DNA from: UBA8941 sp963780545
GTDB taxonomy: Archaea > Thermoproteota > Bathyarchaeia > TCS64
Direction of reading: 5' to 3'
Assembly (NCBI GenBank): GCA_963780545.1
Contig: CAWACK010000010.1
Location: 434,001 to 498,000 of the forward strand
Length of the DNA stretch: 64,000 nucleotides
In this document: positions 52,252 through 60,635 of the stretch, in pieces
How the letters are laid out: the number at the start of each line of letters is the position of its first letter
Position numbering within the stretch: position 1 is the stretch's first letter
Position numbers and translations under genes: made by a program
Notes under the pieces: model-generated
What the model was told of the DNA's origin: nothing
Seen by the model: only the letters and a program-made list of their open reading frames with translations
Databases searched by the model: none

Positions 52252-53376
52252 TTGGACAAAGTAGATGCCATTGTTATAGGCGCTGGTGCAGTCGGTTTGG
52301 CGATAGCCTCAGAAATCGCTGCAATAGATAGGGACATTTTCATCTTGGAGAGGGAATCAGCTATAGGACAAGGGGCAAGTAGCAGAAACAGTGAGGTAAT
52401 CCACGCAGGTATCTACTACTCCACAGGGACACTAAAAGCGAAGGTATGTGTCAAAGCTAACCCGATGATTTACCATATATGCGCCAAGAATAAGATTCCC
52501 CATAAGCGCTTAGGAAAAATAATCGTAGGCAACGGCGAAGACGAGATCAAACAACTAGAAGATCTTATGAGACAAGGTAAGGCAAATGGTGTTGATGACC
52601 TAGATCTCATCGACTCTAATAAAATAAAGCAACTTGAACCTGATGTTAAGGGGGATATGGCGGTACTCAGCCCCAGCACAGGGATCATGGACGCCCATGG
52701 CCTGATGGATTACTATCTTAGAAAGGCAAGAAGGCAGAGCGGCTCAGACCCCCTCGTTCTCGACACGGAGGTCACTGGCATCAGGAAGATAGAGGACGGC
52801 TACGTAGTTGATACTATAAGCGGAGGCGAACCCTTTAGCATCGAGACTAGGATCGTGGTCAACTCTGCAGGGCTCTTCTGTGACAAGATCGCTCAGATGG
52901 TAGGTATCGATATAGATAAGGCAAAATACAGGCTTCACTGGTGCAAAGGCGACTATTATAGCCTTGGAGGTAAACCACCCGCGAACATGCTTGTCTATCC
53001 GCCACCATTGCAGGATACTCTAGGGCTAGGGATACATACTGTCCCTGACCTTACGGGGCGACTAAAGTTTGGTCCAAATGCCTATTATGTCGACAAATTA
53101 GACTACAAGGTCGAGTCACCTGTGGAACCTTTCTGGAGCGACATCGTGACTTATCTCCCGAGGATTAGAAAAGAAGACCTCCGACCTGACATGGCAGGGA
53201 TAAGAGCCAAACTTCAGGGACCGGGAGACAAGGCGAGGGACTTCGTTATAGAAGACGAGACGAGTAGAGGCTACCCTGGCTTCATAGATCTTATTGGTAT
53301 TGAATCGCCGGGCCTAACGTCATCTCCTGCTATCGCCGAGATAGTCTATGAAATGATAAAAGAATTTTTAGATTAA
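52252..53376 (+). CDS. FAD-dependent oxidoreductase, LhgO-like (L-2-hydroxyglutarate oxidase family)
   Basis: 374 aa, TTG start at 52252. Dinucleotide-binding motif VIGAGAVGLAIA at the N-terminus, GQGASSRNSEVIHAGIYY typical for LhgO/YgaF-type DAO proteins, and a C-terminal FAD motif region LIGIESPGLTSSPAIAE. It oxidises a 2-hydroxyacid or similar, passing electrons from FAD to an acceptor. The neighbours are unrelated. Confidence 0.87.
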   Translation: MDKVDAIVIGAGAVGLAIASEIAAIDRDIFILERESAIGQGASSRNSEVIHAGIYYSTGTLKAKVCVKANPMIYHICAKNKIPHKRLGKIIVGNGEDEIKQLEDLMRQGKANGVDDLDLIDSNKIKQLEPDVKGDMAVLSPSTGIMDAHGLMDYYLRKARRQSGSDPLVLDTEVTGIRKIEDGYVVDTISGGEPFSIETRIVVNSAGLFCDKIAQMVGIDIDKAKYRLHWCKGDYYSLGGKPPANMLVYPPPLQDTLGLGIHTVPDLTGRLKFGPNAYYVDKLDYKVESPVEPFWSDIVTYLPRIRKEDLRPDMAGIRAKLQGPGDKARDFVIEDETSRGYPGFIDLIGIESPGLTSSPAIAEIVYEMIKEFLD

Positions 53377-53792
53377 GTTAAACACTGAAGTCTTGGAAAA
53401 TGTATAGCTTATCATTATTCCTGTAGCTCAGTCAGTATTCCCTAAATCTTGTGCTTCCTGATTTTAGTACTTCCTTTGAGACTTCGTTCAGGAGGTAGTG
53501 TTATCTGGTACTCACATTTTTTATCGTTTTTTCTCACAATGCGACTCAAAGGCAACGATCCGCTGCGGAATATGTTATAGCTGATCTTCCGGTGCATTCG
53601 ATTCCTTTACTACTTACCTTAGTGTTATAGTATCAAATAGCAAATGGGTCTATTTCTGGTTGTTGTAGAACGATATGAAACAACATTCCTCTTTACGATT
53701 TCCTGTTTTAGTATACCTAATCCTTTAATATCCGCGGTTAGTAAGGCTAAATACACTGGTTTACATATTAAAACTATCCTAGGTGTTAGACA
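53377..53792. other. Gene-free AT-rich spacer
   Basis: About 415 bp between LhgO-like and TFS-like genes. I find no open frame above about 15 codons worth naming, no tRNA and no clear repeat. Near its right end ATATTAAAA (about 53766-53774) may be the TATA box of the TFS-like gene. Confidence 0.5.
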
Positions 53793-54108
53793 GTGAAGTT
53801 CTGCGACAAATGTGGGTCTTTCATGGAGAGTTCTCCTAGAGGGCTACAAGTGTCAAAAGTGTGGCTACGAGGTTAATCCAGGAGTCGTGGAGCTTACTCG
53901 CGAGGATGAACCCAAAGCGGAGCCCGTTTATGTAGTCAAGGGCGAAGATGAATCCGTTAAGGTGAATCAGATCTGTCCCCAGTGCGGTCACAGTGAAGCT
54001 TACCATCAGGTTAGAGTAGCCCTTGGGGAGCATGCTGGCGTTAACAGCGACCGATATGTTGAGCGATTTAAATGTGTGGCCTGTGGTCACACATGGGTCA
54101 CGAATTGA
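53793..54108 (+). CDS. TFIIS/TFS-like zinc-ribbon protein, frameshifted
   Basis: GTG 53793 starts KFCDKCGSFM in one frame. The second half of the first ribbon (KCQKCGYEV) and the rest lie in another. Skipping one base at the AGA codon (53838-53840) joins them into about 104 aa, the TFS/RpoM size. The C-terminal ribbon is CPQCGHSEAY to CVACGHTWV. The acidic Asp-Glu hairpin tip that TFS uses to trigger RNA cleavage is missing; VALGEHAGVNSDRYVE stands there. It may be a non-cleaving paralogue acting on RNA polymerase. The 3' end overlaps the convergent OsmC gene by 11 bp. Confidence 0.75.
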
Positions 54109-54541
54109 TCCAGTCCACGTTAACTTTCAGGGGTATTCCCTGTTCGACGCTCTTCGAAACTATGCAGAAGTCTTCGAAGAGAGCTATGCATCTTTCCATC
54201 TGACTGACATACTCTTTATCGATCTTGGGACTAAGCTCGACAGAGACCTCCGTGATCCTCCATCTTCCCTTCTCGTTTCGGGTCATCTTGGCTTTAGCCC
54301 TCGTCTTCATGCCTTTAACAGGCGTCCTAGCCTTTTGTAGACAAAATAGAAGACTTGAGCTCAGGCAGTTGCCAATCGCCGCAGCAAGCAACATCGACGG
54401 ATTTGGCCCAGTACCTTTCCCGAGAGGTTCTGCCTCATCGGTTAATAGGTTCTCAGCGCCGTCGTTTTGAAAGTCGATCCTGAATGAATAGTCTTGAAGC
54501 CTTTCCAGCTCAACTGTAACTGTCCTTTCTTCTGCACTCAA
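54098..54541 (-). CDS. OsmC/Ohr-family peroxidase-like protein
   Basis: 147 aa. OsmC fold: GTGPNPSMLLAAAIGNCLSSSL holds one conserved cysteine, and SQMERCIALFEDFCIVSKS holds the second. The family reduces organic hydroperoxides with thiols; two cysteines in the right places suggest activity. ATG start at 54541. It is convergent with the TFS-like gene. Confidence 0.9.
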   Translation of the reverse strand: MSAEERTVTVELERLQDYSFRIDFQNDGAENLLTDEAEPLGKGTGPNPSMLLAAAIGNCLSSSLLFCLQKARTPVKGMKTRAKAKMTRNEKGRWRITEVSVELSPKIDKEYVSQMERCIALFEDFCIVSKSVEQGIPLKVNVDWINS

Positions 54542-54589
54542 CTCGATCTGCTTGAGAGGAGTCGTCGATGTTTAAGTCGGTTTTGTCCT

Positions 54590-54826
54590 TCAATCTAGGT
54601 CGATTTTGGGCTGAAATTCTTCTGGGTGGTCCTTCCTGTATTTTTCCTCGTATACGAAGCCTAGACCAAATAGGCTGAAACCGACTATGACGCAGCTCCA
54701 AGCGATCCATTCACTCGAGGTGTCTTTGGTCACCGTTACTTGGTATATTGTTGCTAAACTGATAATAGTGCAGAGGGCTGCGCCGAGGTACATTAGGTTC
54801 CAGAGCTTGAGGTATCTTCCAGCCAT
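54590..54826 (-). CDS. Small membrane protein, two helices, unknown
   Basis: 78 aa, with hydrophobic helices at about residues 9-28 and 39-58 and a charged C-terminal tail ending FQPKIDLD. No family recognised. It lies 48 bp upstream of the OsmC gene on the same strand and could be in its operon. Confidence 0.6.
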   Translation of the reverse strand: MAGRYLKLWNLMYLGAALCTIISLATIYQVTVTKDTSSEWIAWSCVIVGFSLFGLGFVYEEKYRKDHPEEFQPKIDLD

Positions 54827-54906
54827 CGGCAGTCGATCAGATACCGATCTGGGCTGGATTTAACTTTCCCGATATCGTTAAAGGTGTTTGGTACTCTTCC
54901 TGAGCC

Positions 54907-55407
54907 ATGTCGAATATGAGAAGGAAGGAAAAGGAGATCACCGAGAAGGCCGTTTTGGAGGAGATCCTCCGAGAGCATGACATTGGAAGGCTTGCAACCT
55001 CGGTCGGTGATGAGCCCTACGTCGTACCAATTAATTTCGTATACGCCGACGGAAAAGTGATCTTCCATAGCCATAAGGATGGCAGGAAAATGGCGAACAT
55101 CTCCAAGAATCCACGAGTCTGCTTCGAGGTAGACTCGGGAGAGTTCGTCAAGGCTGAGAAACCCTGTGACTACACTTGGAGATATATGAGTGTTATAGTC
55201 AAGGGTAGGGCGAGTATAATCGAGGGACCTGAAAAGCGTCTCGCTGCACTTAGGAGGCTGAGCGACAAATACGCTCCAGGTAAGGGTCGCATGCTCAGCG
55301 CGGAGGATCTCAAAAAAAATCCACAATTATCACTTATAGAGATAACCATCGAGGAAATAACGGGGAAGAAAAGCCCCGTTAAGTCTCCAGATACTTTGAC
55401 CAATTAG
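54907..55407 (+). CDS. Pyridoxamine 5'-phosphate oxidase-like flavin-binding protein
   Basis: 166 aa split-barrel protein of the NimA/PNPOx-like class: GRLATSVGDEPYVVPINFVY, IFHSHKDGRKMANI, then VCFEVD and YMSVIVKGRASII. It binds FMN or F420/heme and usually acts as a small reductase; the true cofactor is not readable. ATG start, divergent from the two-helix protein. Confidence 0.87.
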   Translation: MSNMRRKEKEITEKAVLEEILREHDIGRLATSVGDEPYVVPINFVYADGKVIFHSHKDGRKMANISKNPRVCFEVDSGEFVKAEKPCDYTWRYMSVIVKGRASIIEGPEKRLAALRRLSDKYAPGKGRMLSAEDLKKNPQLSLIEITIEEITGKKSPVKSPDTLTN

Positions 55408-55489
55408 AAAGTAGGTTCGTGTTCGCAGGCTAAACTGAGTTTCAGGTCTCTGGAAACCTTTTTGAGGGGCGCATATCTGCTGGGTGGTA

Positions 55490-56593
55490 ATGGGTATCCC
55501 TGAGAAGATAAAACAAATCGAGGAAGAGATGGCCCGCACTCAGATAAACAAGGCGACGGAGCGTCATCTCGGGATACTCAAAGCTCGACGAGCAAAGCTT
55601 ATGCGTGAACAGGAAGAAGCGCAGATCAAGGCGAGCGGTAAAGGCGGGGACGACGGCTTTGCGGTCAAGAAGACTGGGGATGCCACGGTAGTTTTAATCG
55701 GGTTACCCAGCGTAGGCAAGTCGACAATTCTCAATAAAGTCACCAACGCGAAGTCCAAGGTAGGAGCCTACGACTTTACTACCCTAACCGTCGTACCGGG
55801 GCTCATGGAGTACCGTGGCTCAAAGATCCAGATCCTTGACCTTCCTGGAATCATCGCGGGAGCATCGCAAGGGAAGGGGCTTGGAAAGAGGGTCCTATCC
55901 GTAGCTAGGGCTGCGGACCTTGTCCTAATCGTACTCGACGTCTTCCAACCCAGCGTTAAGCCTCTGCTAATGAAGGAGCTCCGTGAGATCGGTATAAGAC
56001 CGGACGAGAGACCACCGAACGTCGTAATTGAAAAGACCCCTGTCGGTGGTGTATCCATTATTGCCCAAGTTCCGCTGACGAAGATCAGGAAGGAGACGAT
56101 CCGGGACATACTGGCCGTTTATGGTTTTCACAACGCCCGCGTTATGATACGCGAAGATATCAACGACGAGCAGCTCATCGATATCATCATGGCGAACAGG
56201 GTATATGTTCAGACATTCGCAGTGCTGAATAAGATCGATATGATCGACTCGGATAGCCTCAGGAAGGTTCGAGAAGGGCTCGACTACTATGTCCTGCCTA
56301 TCGCAGCCGAGTCTGGATTGAACATCGATGAGTTCCGGGAGCAGCTTTACCAGAGACTGGAGTTCATCAGGATTTATATGAGGCCTAAGGGTGGAGAAAC
56401 TGACTACAAGGAGCCGTTGATCGTCCGGAGTGACTATACGGTCGGGGACGTCTGTGATACCCTCCACAAGGCTCTGCGCGAGGAATTCAAATATGCGCAA
56501 GTTTGGGGGAGGAGTGTCAGGTTTGGTGGGCAGAAGGTTGGGCTCAACCATAAGTTGAAGGACGAGGACGTATTAACGTTCGTGACAAAGTGA
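55490..56593 (+). CDS. Drg-family GTP-binding protein
   Basis: 367 aa from ATG 55490 (GTG 55484 adds two residues). N-terminal helical HTH region, G1 GLPSVGKST, G3 DLPG, G4 NKID, and a C-terminal TGS domain (DYTVGDVCDTLHKAL to KDEDVLTF). Developmentally regulated GTPases associate with ribosomes and are universal in archaea and eukaryotes. No Dfrp partner is seen here. Confidence 0.95.
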   Translation: MGIPEKIKQIEEEMARTQINKATERHLGILKARRAKLMREQEEAQIKASGKGGDDGFAVKKTGDATVVLIGLPSVGKSTILNKVTNAKSKVGAYDFTTLTVVPGLMEYRGSKIQILDLPGIIAGASQGKGLGKRVLSVARAADLVLIVLDVFQPSVKPLLMKELREIGIRPDERPPNVVIEKTPVGGVSIIAQVPLTKIRKETIRDILAVYGFHNARVMIREDINDEQLIDIIMANRVYVQTFAVLNKIDMIDSDSLRKVREGLDYYVLPIAAESGLNIDEFREQLYQRLEFIRIYMRPKGGETDYKEPLIVRSDYTVGDVCDTLHKALREEFKYAQVWGRSVRFGGQKVGLNHKLKDEDVLTFVTK

Positions 56594-56719
56594 CTCTGCT
56601 TTCTCTCTTATCCAGAGAACGTTTTAAGGTCTCTTTCTTAAAAGGAATTTGATCTTGAAATAAAACTTAAAACCGTTTCATGCGAACGGCTAAGAAATGG
56701 ATTTGATGGCGAAAGCCAA

Positions 56720-57418
56720 CTAACCTCGTTTTAACACTCTCTTCTCCTTTGGAAGCTTTTCTGATGCATACCTTAATACGACGGCCGAGGTTCGAGGCCT
56801 CCACCTGAGAAGATATTCCCTAATTTCCTCGGGATGCTTCTTCGACGCCTCTTTTAGGAGCCAACCTGCGCCTTTCTGGACCATATCATCCTTGTCCTCC
56901 ATTAATCTGTCAGTTATCCTAAATACGTCGTTGAGCATTTCCCCGCTCCTAGCTATTGGAACTAATGTTACGGCAGCGGCCCTTCTCCTCCATCGGTTCT
57001 CGGAGGTTGTCCACTCGAGAAGCCTTTCGACAAGCCTCGGATCCTTCCTCACGGTCTCGGAGACGAGGATCGTGCACATTCCGTCTGTGTTTGCCCAGTT
57101 GTCAAGTGTGTCTACCCACTTGTCAAAGGTGTTAAAGTGCGCCGGTGTAAGATGCCTCTTCATCCGGGAGAGGAGGTAGTCGCTTACGACAGCGACCTCG
57201 AAAACCCCCTGTCTATGAAGCTCACCAGCAACTTCTACGGCTAGGGGTAGGTCTGTTTTCACACGTGGATAGAAGTTGTCAGCTATCTCTTTACACTGAG
57301 GCATTGATAGACCCCAGATCGTTATTGGTTCCTTGAAGAAGTGTTTAGTACTCTCTAACTTCCCACCATCGTAGTGCTTGTGTACTTCCTTTATGATCTC
57401 CTCGGTGAGAACGTTCAA
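56720..57418 (-). CDS. DNA alkylation repair protein, AlkD-like
   Basis: 232 aa HEAT-like repeat protein. Family features: GLSMPQCKEIADNFY, TFDKWVDTLDNWANTDGMC, WTTSENRWRRRAAAVTLV, KDDMVQKGAGWLLKEASK. AlkD-type glycosylases remove bulky N3/N7-alkylated bases without flipping them out. It lies 6 bp after the flavoprotein gene on the same strand, so probably co-transcribed. Confidence 0.9.
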   Translation of the reverse strand: MNVLTEEIIKEVHKHYDGGKLESTKHFFKEPITIWGLSMPQCKEIADNFYPRVKTDLPLAVEVAGELHRQGVFEVAVVSDYLLSRMKRHLTPAHFNTFDKWVDTLDNWANTDGMCTILVSETVRKDPRLVERLLEWTTSENRWRRRAAAVTLVPIARSGEMLNDVFRITDRLMEDKDDMVQKGAGWLLKEASKKHPEEIREYLLRWRPRTSAVVLRYASEKLPKEKRVLKRG

Positions 57419-57424
57419 GGCACT

Positions 57425-59014
57425 TTACACCGTAAAACTGAGGGCTCCTTTCTCGGAGAGGCTGATGTTTACAGGCTTTAGCCATTTAGAGTCTTCCTGC
57501 GGGTAGTCGGTTCGGTAGTGGGCGCCGCGACTTTCCTTCCTCTGCATCGCGGACATTATGATCATCTCCGCTGTCTGTAATGCCATTGGGGTCTCGAGTG
57601 CGACGAGCATTTCTCTTCCATTTGTGGCTGCTATTCTATCAGTCATCATCTTGAGATCAAAGACCTCCTCGAAGGCCTCAGCGAGACTGGCACTGTTCCT
57701 TATGATTCCCGCCTTCATCCACATCACTTCCTTGAGGCGATCCATGATATCATGAGGACTGTAGCCCTGCTCTCGACTCATGATCGAATCGTATCGAGTT
57801 GACTCGGGTTCGGCTGATTTGCGGACTTCTTCTTTTTTCGCATTTTTTGCGTAGACAGAGGCAGCGGCTCCAGCTCTGGCGCCGAAGACGAGAATTTCCG
57901 TGAGGGCATTCCCGCCATGCCTATTGGCTCCATGGATCCCACCGACGACTTCCCCAGCCGCGTAGAGACCGGGTACACCGGTATATCCATGCTCATCGAT
58001 GATGAGGCCACCCATACAGAAATGGCAAACGGGTGCGACCCTGAATGGCTTCTCGGCGGCTCGGAGCTTTTCGATGAGGAGTCGGATGATACCGTCCCCT
58101 GCGATTTGTTCGTCACTTCGCCTCTTGAAAACTTCCCGAGCGTCGATTAGAACGGCTCCGTCAACCCCTCCACCTTGAGTTATCTCGGTCATGACTGCCC
58201 TGCTCAGGAGGTCTCTGCTCTTCAGCACATATGGGCGGGTCTTAAGCCCGTACTTCTGAGGTATGTCCTCACCGAGGCTGTTGATGATCCTCCCCTCCTC
58301 AGAGATGGAGCCTCCAATTAGATAGGGCGGTTGTCCAGGCTCCGCAAGGGCGAGTGGAAAAAACTGGACAAACTCCATGTCCCTGAGCCTCGCCCCTGCA
58401 TGTAGGCCAATACTGTAGCCATCGCCAGTTGTCCTGACGGGACAGTCACTCCTCTTAAAGATGGCTCCGGCACCACCTGTAGCGAGGACAATTGCCTTCG
58501 TCGAGAAGATAATAGGCTCCTCCTTCTTTACATCGAAACCGACAGCGCCGACGACTCGGTCTCCCTTTTTGAGGAGGCGTGTGACTACTACATTATCGAT
58601 GAACTCTACATCCTTGGATTGGGCGTACTCAACCATCGGCTTCGTTATCCCAAGTCCCATCAACGTAGGTATCGAACCGACTGAGGCACCAGCCCTATGG
58701 ACACGGACTTCTACACCATAACTCCGTAGCTCGAGGACTCGCTCGGGCCCCTCCTTAGAGAAGACCTCAACGAGGCGCCTGTCATTAAGCCCTTTTCCGA
58801 CCTCAATGGTGTCTTTTGCATGCTCTTCAGGTGTCAGTCCCTCAAGGGCGGCTCTGAAGCCGCCTCCTGAAACTACGGTGCAATTGTTCATCCCAGCCGG
58901 CGCCTTAGAAACGATTGCCACCCCCAGTCCTTGGTTCTTAACTTCAATTGCGGCCCTTAGGCCTGCTCCGCCTGAGCCTAGGATCAGGATATCGGTGACA
59001 ACGATGTGAGCCAT
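57425..59014 (-). CDS. Fumarate reductase/succinate dehydrogenase-type flavoprotein
   Basis: 529 aa. FAD motif ILGSGGAGLRAAIE at the N-terminus, VVSGGGFRAAL, VLATGGAGAIF, HFCMGGL (usual form is HYTMGG) and GEVVGGIHGANRHGGNAL near the active site, then a C-terminal helical domain. Members reduce fumarate or oxidise succinate or L-aspartate. No iron-sulfur or membrane-anchor subunit is adjacent, so a soluble reductase or aspartate-oxidase-like role should be considered. ATG start 59014. Confidence 0.9.
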   Translation of the reverse strand: MAHIVVTDILILGSGGAGLRAAIEVKNQGLGVAIVSKAPAGMNNCTVVSGGGFRAALEGLTPEEHAKDTIEVGKGLNDRRLVEVFSKEGPERVLELRSYGVEVRVHRAGASVGSIPTLMGLGITKPMVEYAQSKDVEFIDNVVVTRLLKKGDRVVGAVGFDVKKEEPIIFSTKAIVLATGGAGAIFKRSDCPVRTTGDGYSIGLHAGARLRDMEFVQFFPLALAEPGQPPYLIGGSISEEGRIINSLGEDIPQKYGLKTRPYVLKSRDLLSRAVMTEITQGGGVDGAVLIDAREVFKRRSDEQIAGDGIIRLLIEKLRAAEKPFRVAPVCHFCMGGLIIDEHGYTGVPGLYAAGEVVGGIHGANRHGGNALTEILVFGARAGAAASVYAKNAKKEEVRKSAEPESTRYDSIMSREQGYSPHDIMDRLKEVMWMKAGIIRNSASLAEAFEEVFDLKMMTDRIAATNGREMLVALETPMALQTAEMIIMSAMQRKESRGAHYRTDYPQEDSKWLKPVNISLSEKGALSFTV

Positions 59015-59045
59015 GTTTAAGGAAAGCGCTAGCTGAATAAAACGG

Positions 59046-59519
59046 CTACTCGGCGAGGTAGACTCGCTCTAGGCAGATCCCCTCAATCGATTCACGGGCT
59101 ATGACGTTCTCAACTCTCAGTCTAGGGTCGAATTCTAGTAAGGTCGCTTGAATCGCTGGGAGTGTGAGGTTGCTACAGAGTCCTTTAAGGAATATGCCAC
59201 AGTCGACTCCGACGTCTAGAAAAGCCTCGTGGAAAGGGCAGCGGCGTACGAGAAAGGTGACACTCCTATCCTCTCTCTTGTGTACACTGACCTCGGCTCC
59301 GGCGTCCTCCATAAAGCGATGGTAAATCTCAGCTCCAGTCTCAAGCGGCTGGAGTCCCCCAGGAATATGCCTCCTCATCTCCTCAGATATGATGATTCCC
59401 TGCCTCCTCGCCGCTTCCATCAGTTTATCCAGAGACGGCTGGGTCCCGAGGTCCTTGATAACCTCAATAACATAGAGTGTGAGAAGTGCGTAGCCTCTTC
59501 GGACCCCGATGACTGACAT
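59046..59519 (-). CDS. Cysteine-containing small protein, ATC-hydrolase/V4R-like, function unsure
   Basis: 157 aa. Core: TFLVRRCPFHEAFLDVGVDCGIFLKGLCSN and a final VENVIARESIEGICLERVYL. The spacing of Cys and His resembles the L-2-amino-thiazoline-4-carboxylate hydrolase-like or V4R domains that bind small molecules or metals in archaea. It lies 31 bp upstream of the flavoprotein gene on the same strand, probably an operon: this gene, the flavoprotein, then alkD. Confidence 0.55.
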   Translation of the reverse strand: MSVIGVRRGYALLTLYVIEVIKDLGTQPSLDKLMEAARRQGIIISEEMRRHIPGGLQPLETGAEIYHRFMEDAGAEVSVHKREDRSVTFLVRRCPFHEAFLDVGVDCGIFLKGLCSNLTLPAIQATLLEFDPRLRVENVIARESIEGICLERVYLAE

Positions 59520-59738
59520 ACGGGAGGCAATCTGTGCAGCGAGGCATTAAACCTCACGCTTCTGAAGCGAAAACTTGTCTATTCTTATATGCACCTACTA
59601 TCTTGGAAGGCATTTTAGGCTCCTAGTCTTAAACGACTTGGATCCACTTTTTGGCTTATTTATTTTTAACAAGTGCACATCACCTGAAAATTATTATTTG
59701 TGGTAATAATCAAATTTTGACTGTTAAAAAAAATGTGA

Positions 59739-59915
59739 TTATAGTATTACAGGGTCACAGAGGTTCTTTTCGCTTGCAGCTGCCCTCCCACAGATCCTAC
59801 AAATGTATTTAGGGTTTCTAACAAGCTGCTTGTAGTCGTCTAACTCGGTTCCTTCAGCGACTAGACTGCAAAGGTGTTGGTCGTGGTTCACGTGGAGCTT
59901 CTCATATAATGGCAT
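59739..59915 (-). CDS. Small zinc-binding protein, 58 aa
   Basis: ATG 59915 to TAA 59739-59741, missed by length cut-offs. The sequence opens MPLYEKLHVNHDQHLC and holds a ribbon-like CRICGRAAASEKNLC near the end; a single-ribbon metal site from these Cys plus an upstream Cys is likely. The CxxCG, AxxxxNLC pattern is what small archaeal zinc proteins show. A TATA-like GATTTATC lies about 25-30 nt before a start near 59930. The flanking stretches 59520-59738 and 59916-60074 show nothing else. Confidence 0.7.
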   Translation of the reverse strand: MPLYEKLHVNHDQHLCSLVAEGTELDDYKQLVRNPKYICRICGRAAASEKNLCDPVIL

Positions 59916-60074
59916 TCCTCAATCCTCGATTCGTCATGAGGAAGGGATGAAGATAAATCTTAATTCATACGAGTCGGTGGCAACACGGGACTTTTAGGGG
60001 AATCATGTTCAAAGAGATGCCTTTTTCGTTTCAGAAGAGGGATCTTAGGAGATAGCCAAGTTTCTTTAATAAAA

Positions 60075-60102
60075 AATAATATTAAACTGAGAAAATATTA
60101 TT
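60075..60102. promoter_or_regulatory. Inverted repeat before nikR (candidate NikR operator)
   Basis: AATAATATT (60075-60083), 10-bp spacer, AATATTATT (60094-60102): a perfect 9-bp dyad ending 13 bp before the nikR ATG. NikR-type regulators bind widely spaced half-sites, so autoregulation is likely. Confidence 0.55.
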
Positions 60103-60115
60103 AAGTGTGATTTAG

Positions 60116-60499
60116 ATGCCCGTCGTGAGTATTTCTCTAAACCGTCAGCTACTCGATGATCTTGAAAAACTCCAAACTGAACTTGGCTACTCTGGTCGCT
60201 CGGAAGTCATGAGAGCTGCAATAAGACTCTTACTGACAGACGGAAGGGAGAAGCAGCAGCTTACTGGAAATGTAAATGGTCTCCTTCTCGCAATTCACAG
60301 CCACGAGGCAGAGCATCACGTAACACAGATTAAGGGGAGATACCTCGACGTTATACACACCCAGCTCCACAACAGGTTTCGCGAGGGAAAGTGCATGGAA
60401 CTTTTCATCCTCGATGGGGACGCACGGAGAATTAGGGAGCTCGCTACTGAGCTCCAAAGGAATGAGGAAAACGAATATGTAAAACTCATCATAATCTGA
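60116..60499 (+). CDS. nikR: NikR-type nickel-responsive ribbon-helix-helix regulator
   Basis: 127 aa. The N-terminal ribbon-helix-helix is VVSISLNRQLLDDLEKLQ to GRSEVMRAAIRLLL. The C-terminal ACT-like domain holds the nickel site pattern HTQLHNRFREGKCMELF (His, His, Cys) plus an upstream His in the HSHEAEHH stretch. It represses nickel uptake when Ni is bound. No nickel transporter is within the window; a LarA-like nickel enzyme is at 47.8 kb. Confidence 0.9.
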   Translation: MPVVSISLNRQLLDDLEKLQTELGYSGRSEVMRAAIRLLLTDGREKQQLTGNVNGLLLAIHSHEAEHHVTQIKGRYLDVIHTQLHNRFREGKCMELFILDGDARRIRELATELQRNEENEYVKLIII

Positions 60500-60635
60500 T
60501 TCCCGTATTTCGTAAGGATTCGTAGAGCCACGACTTCTACGGTACCGGCAGGTAACCCGCCATCATTTTGAACATCGGCGCGGCGTGAAGTAGCTTCGCG
60601 TCACCTTTAAATCGCTTCGTTAACCGGTATCCAAT

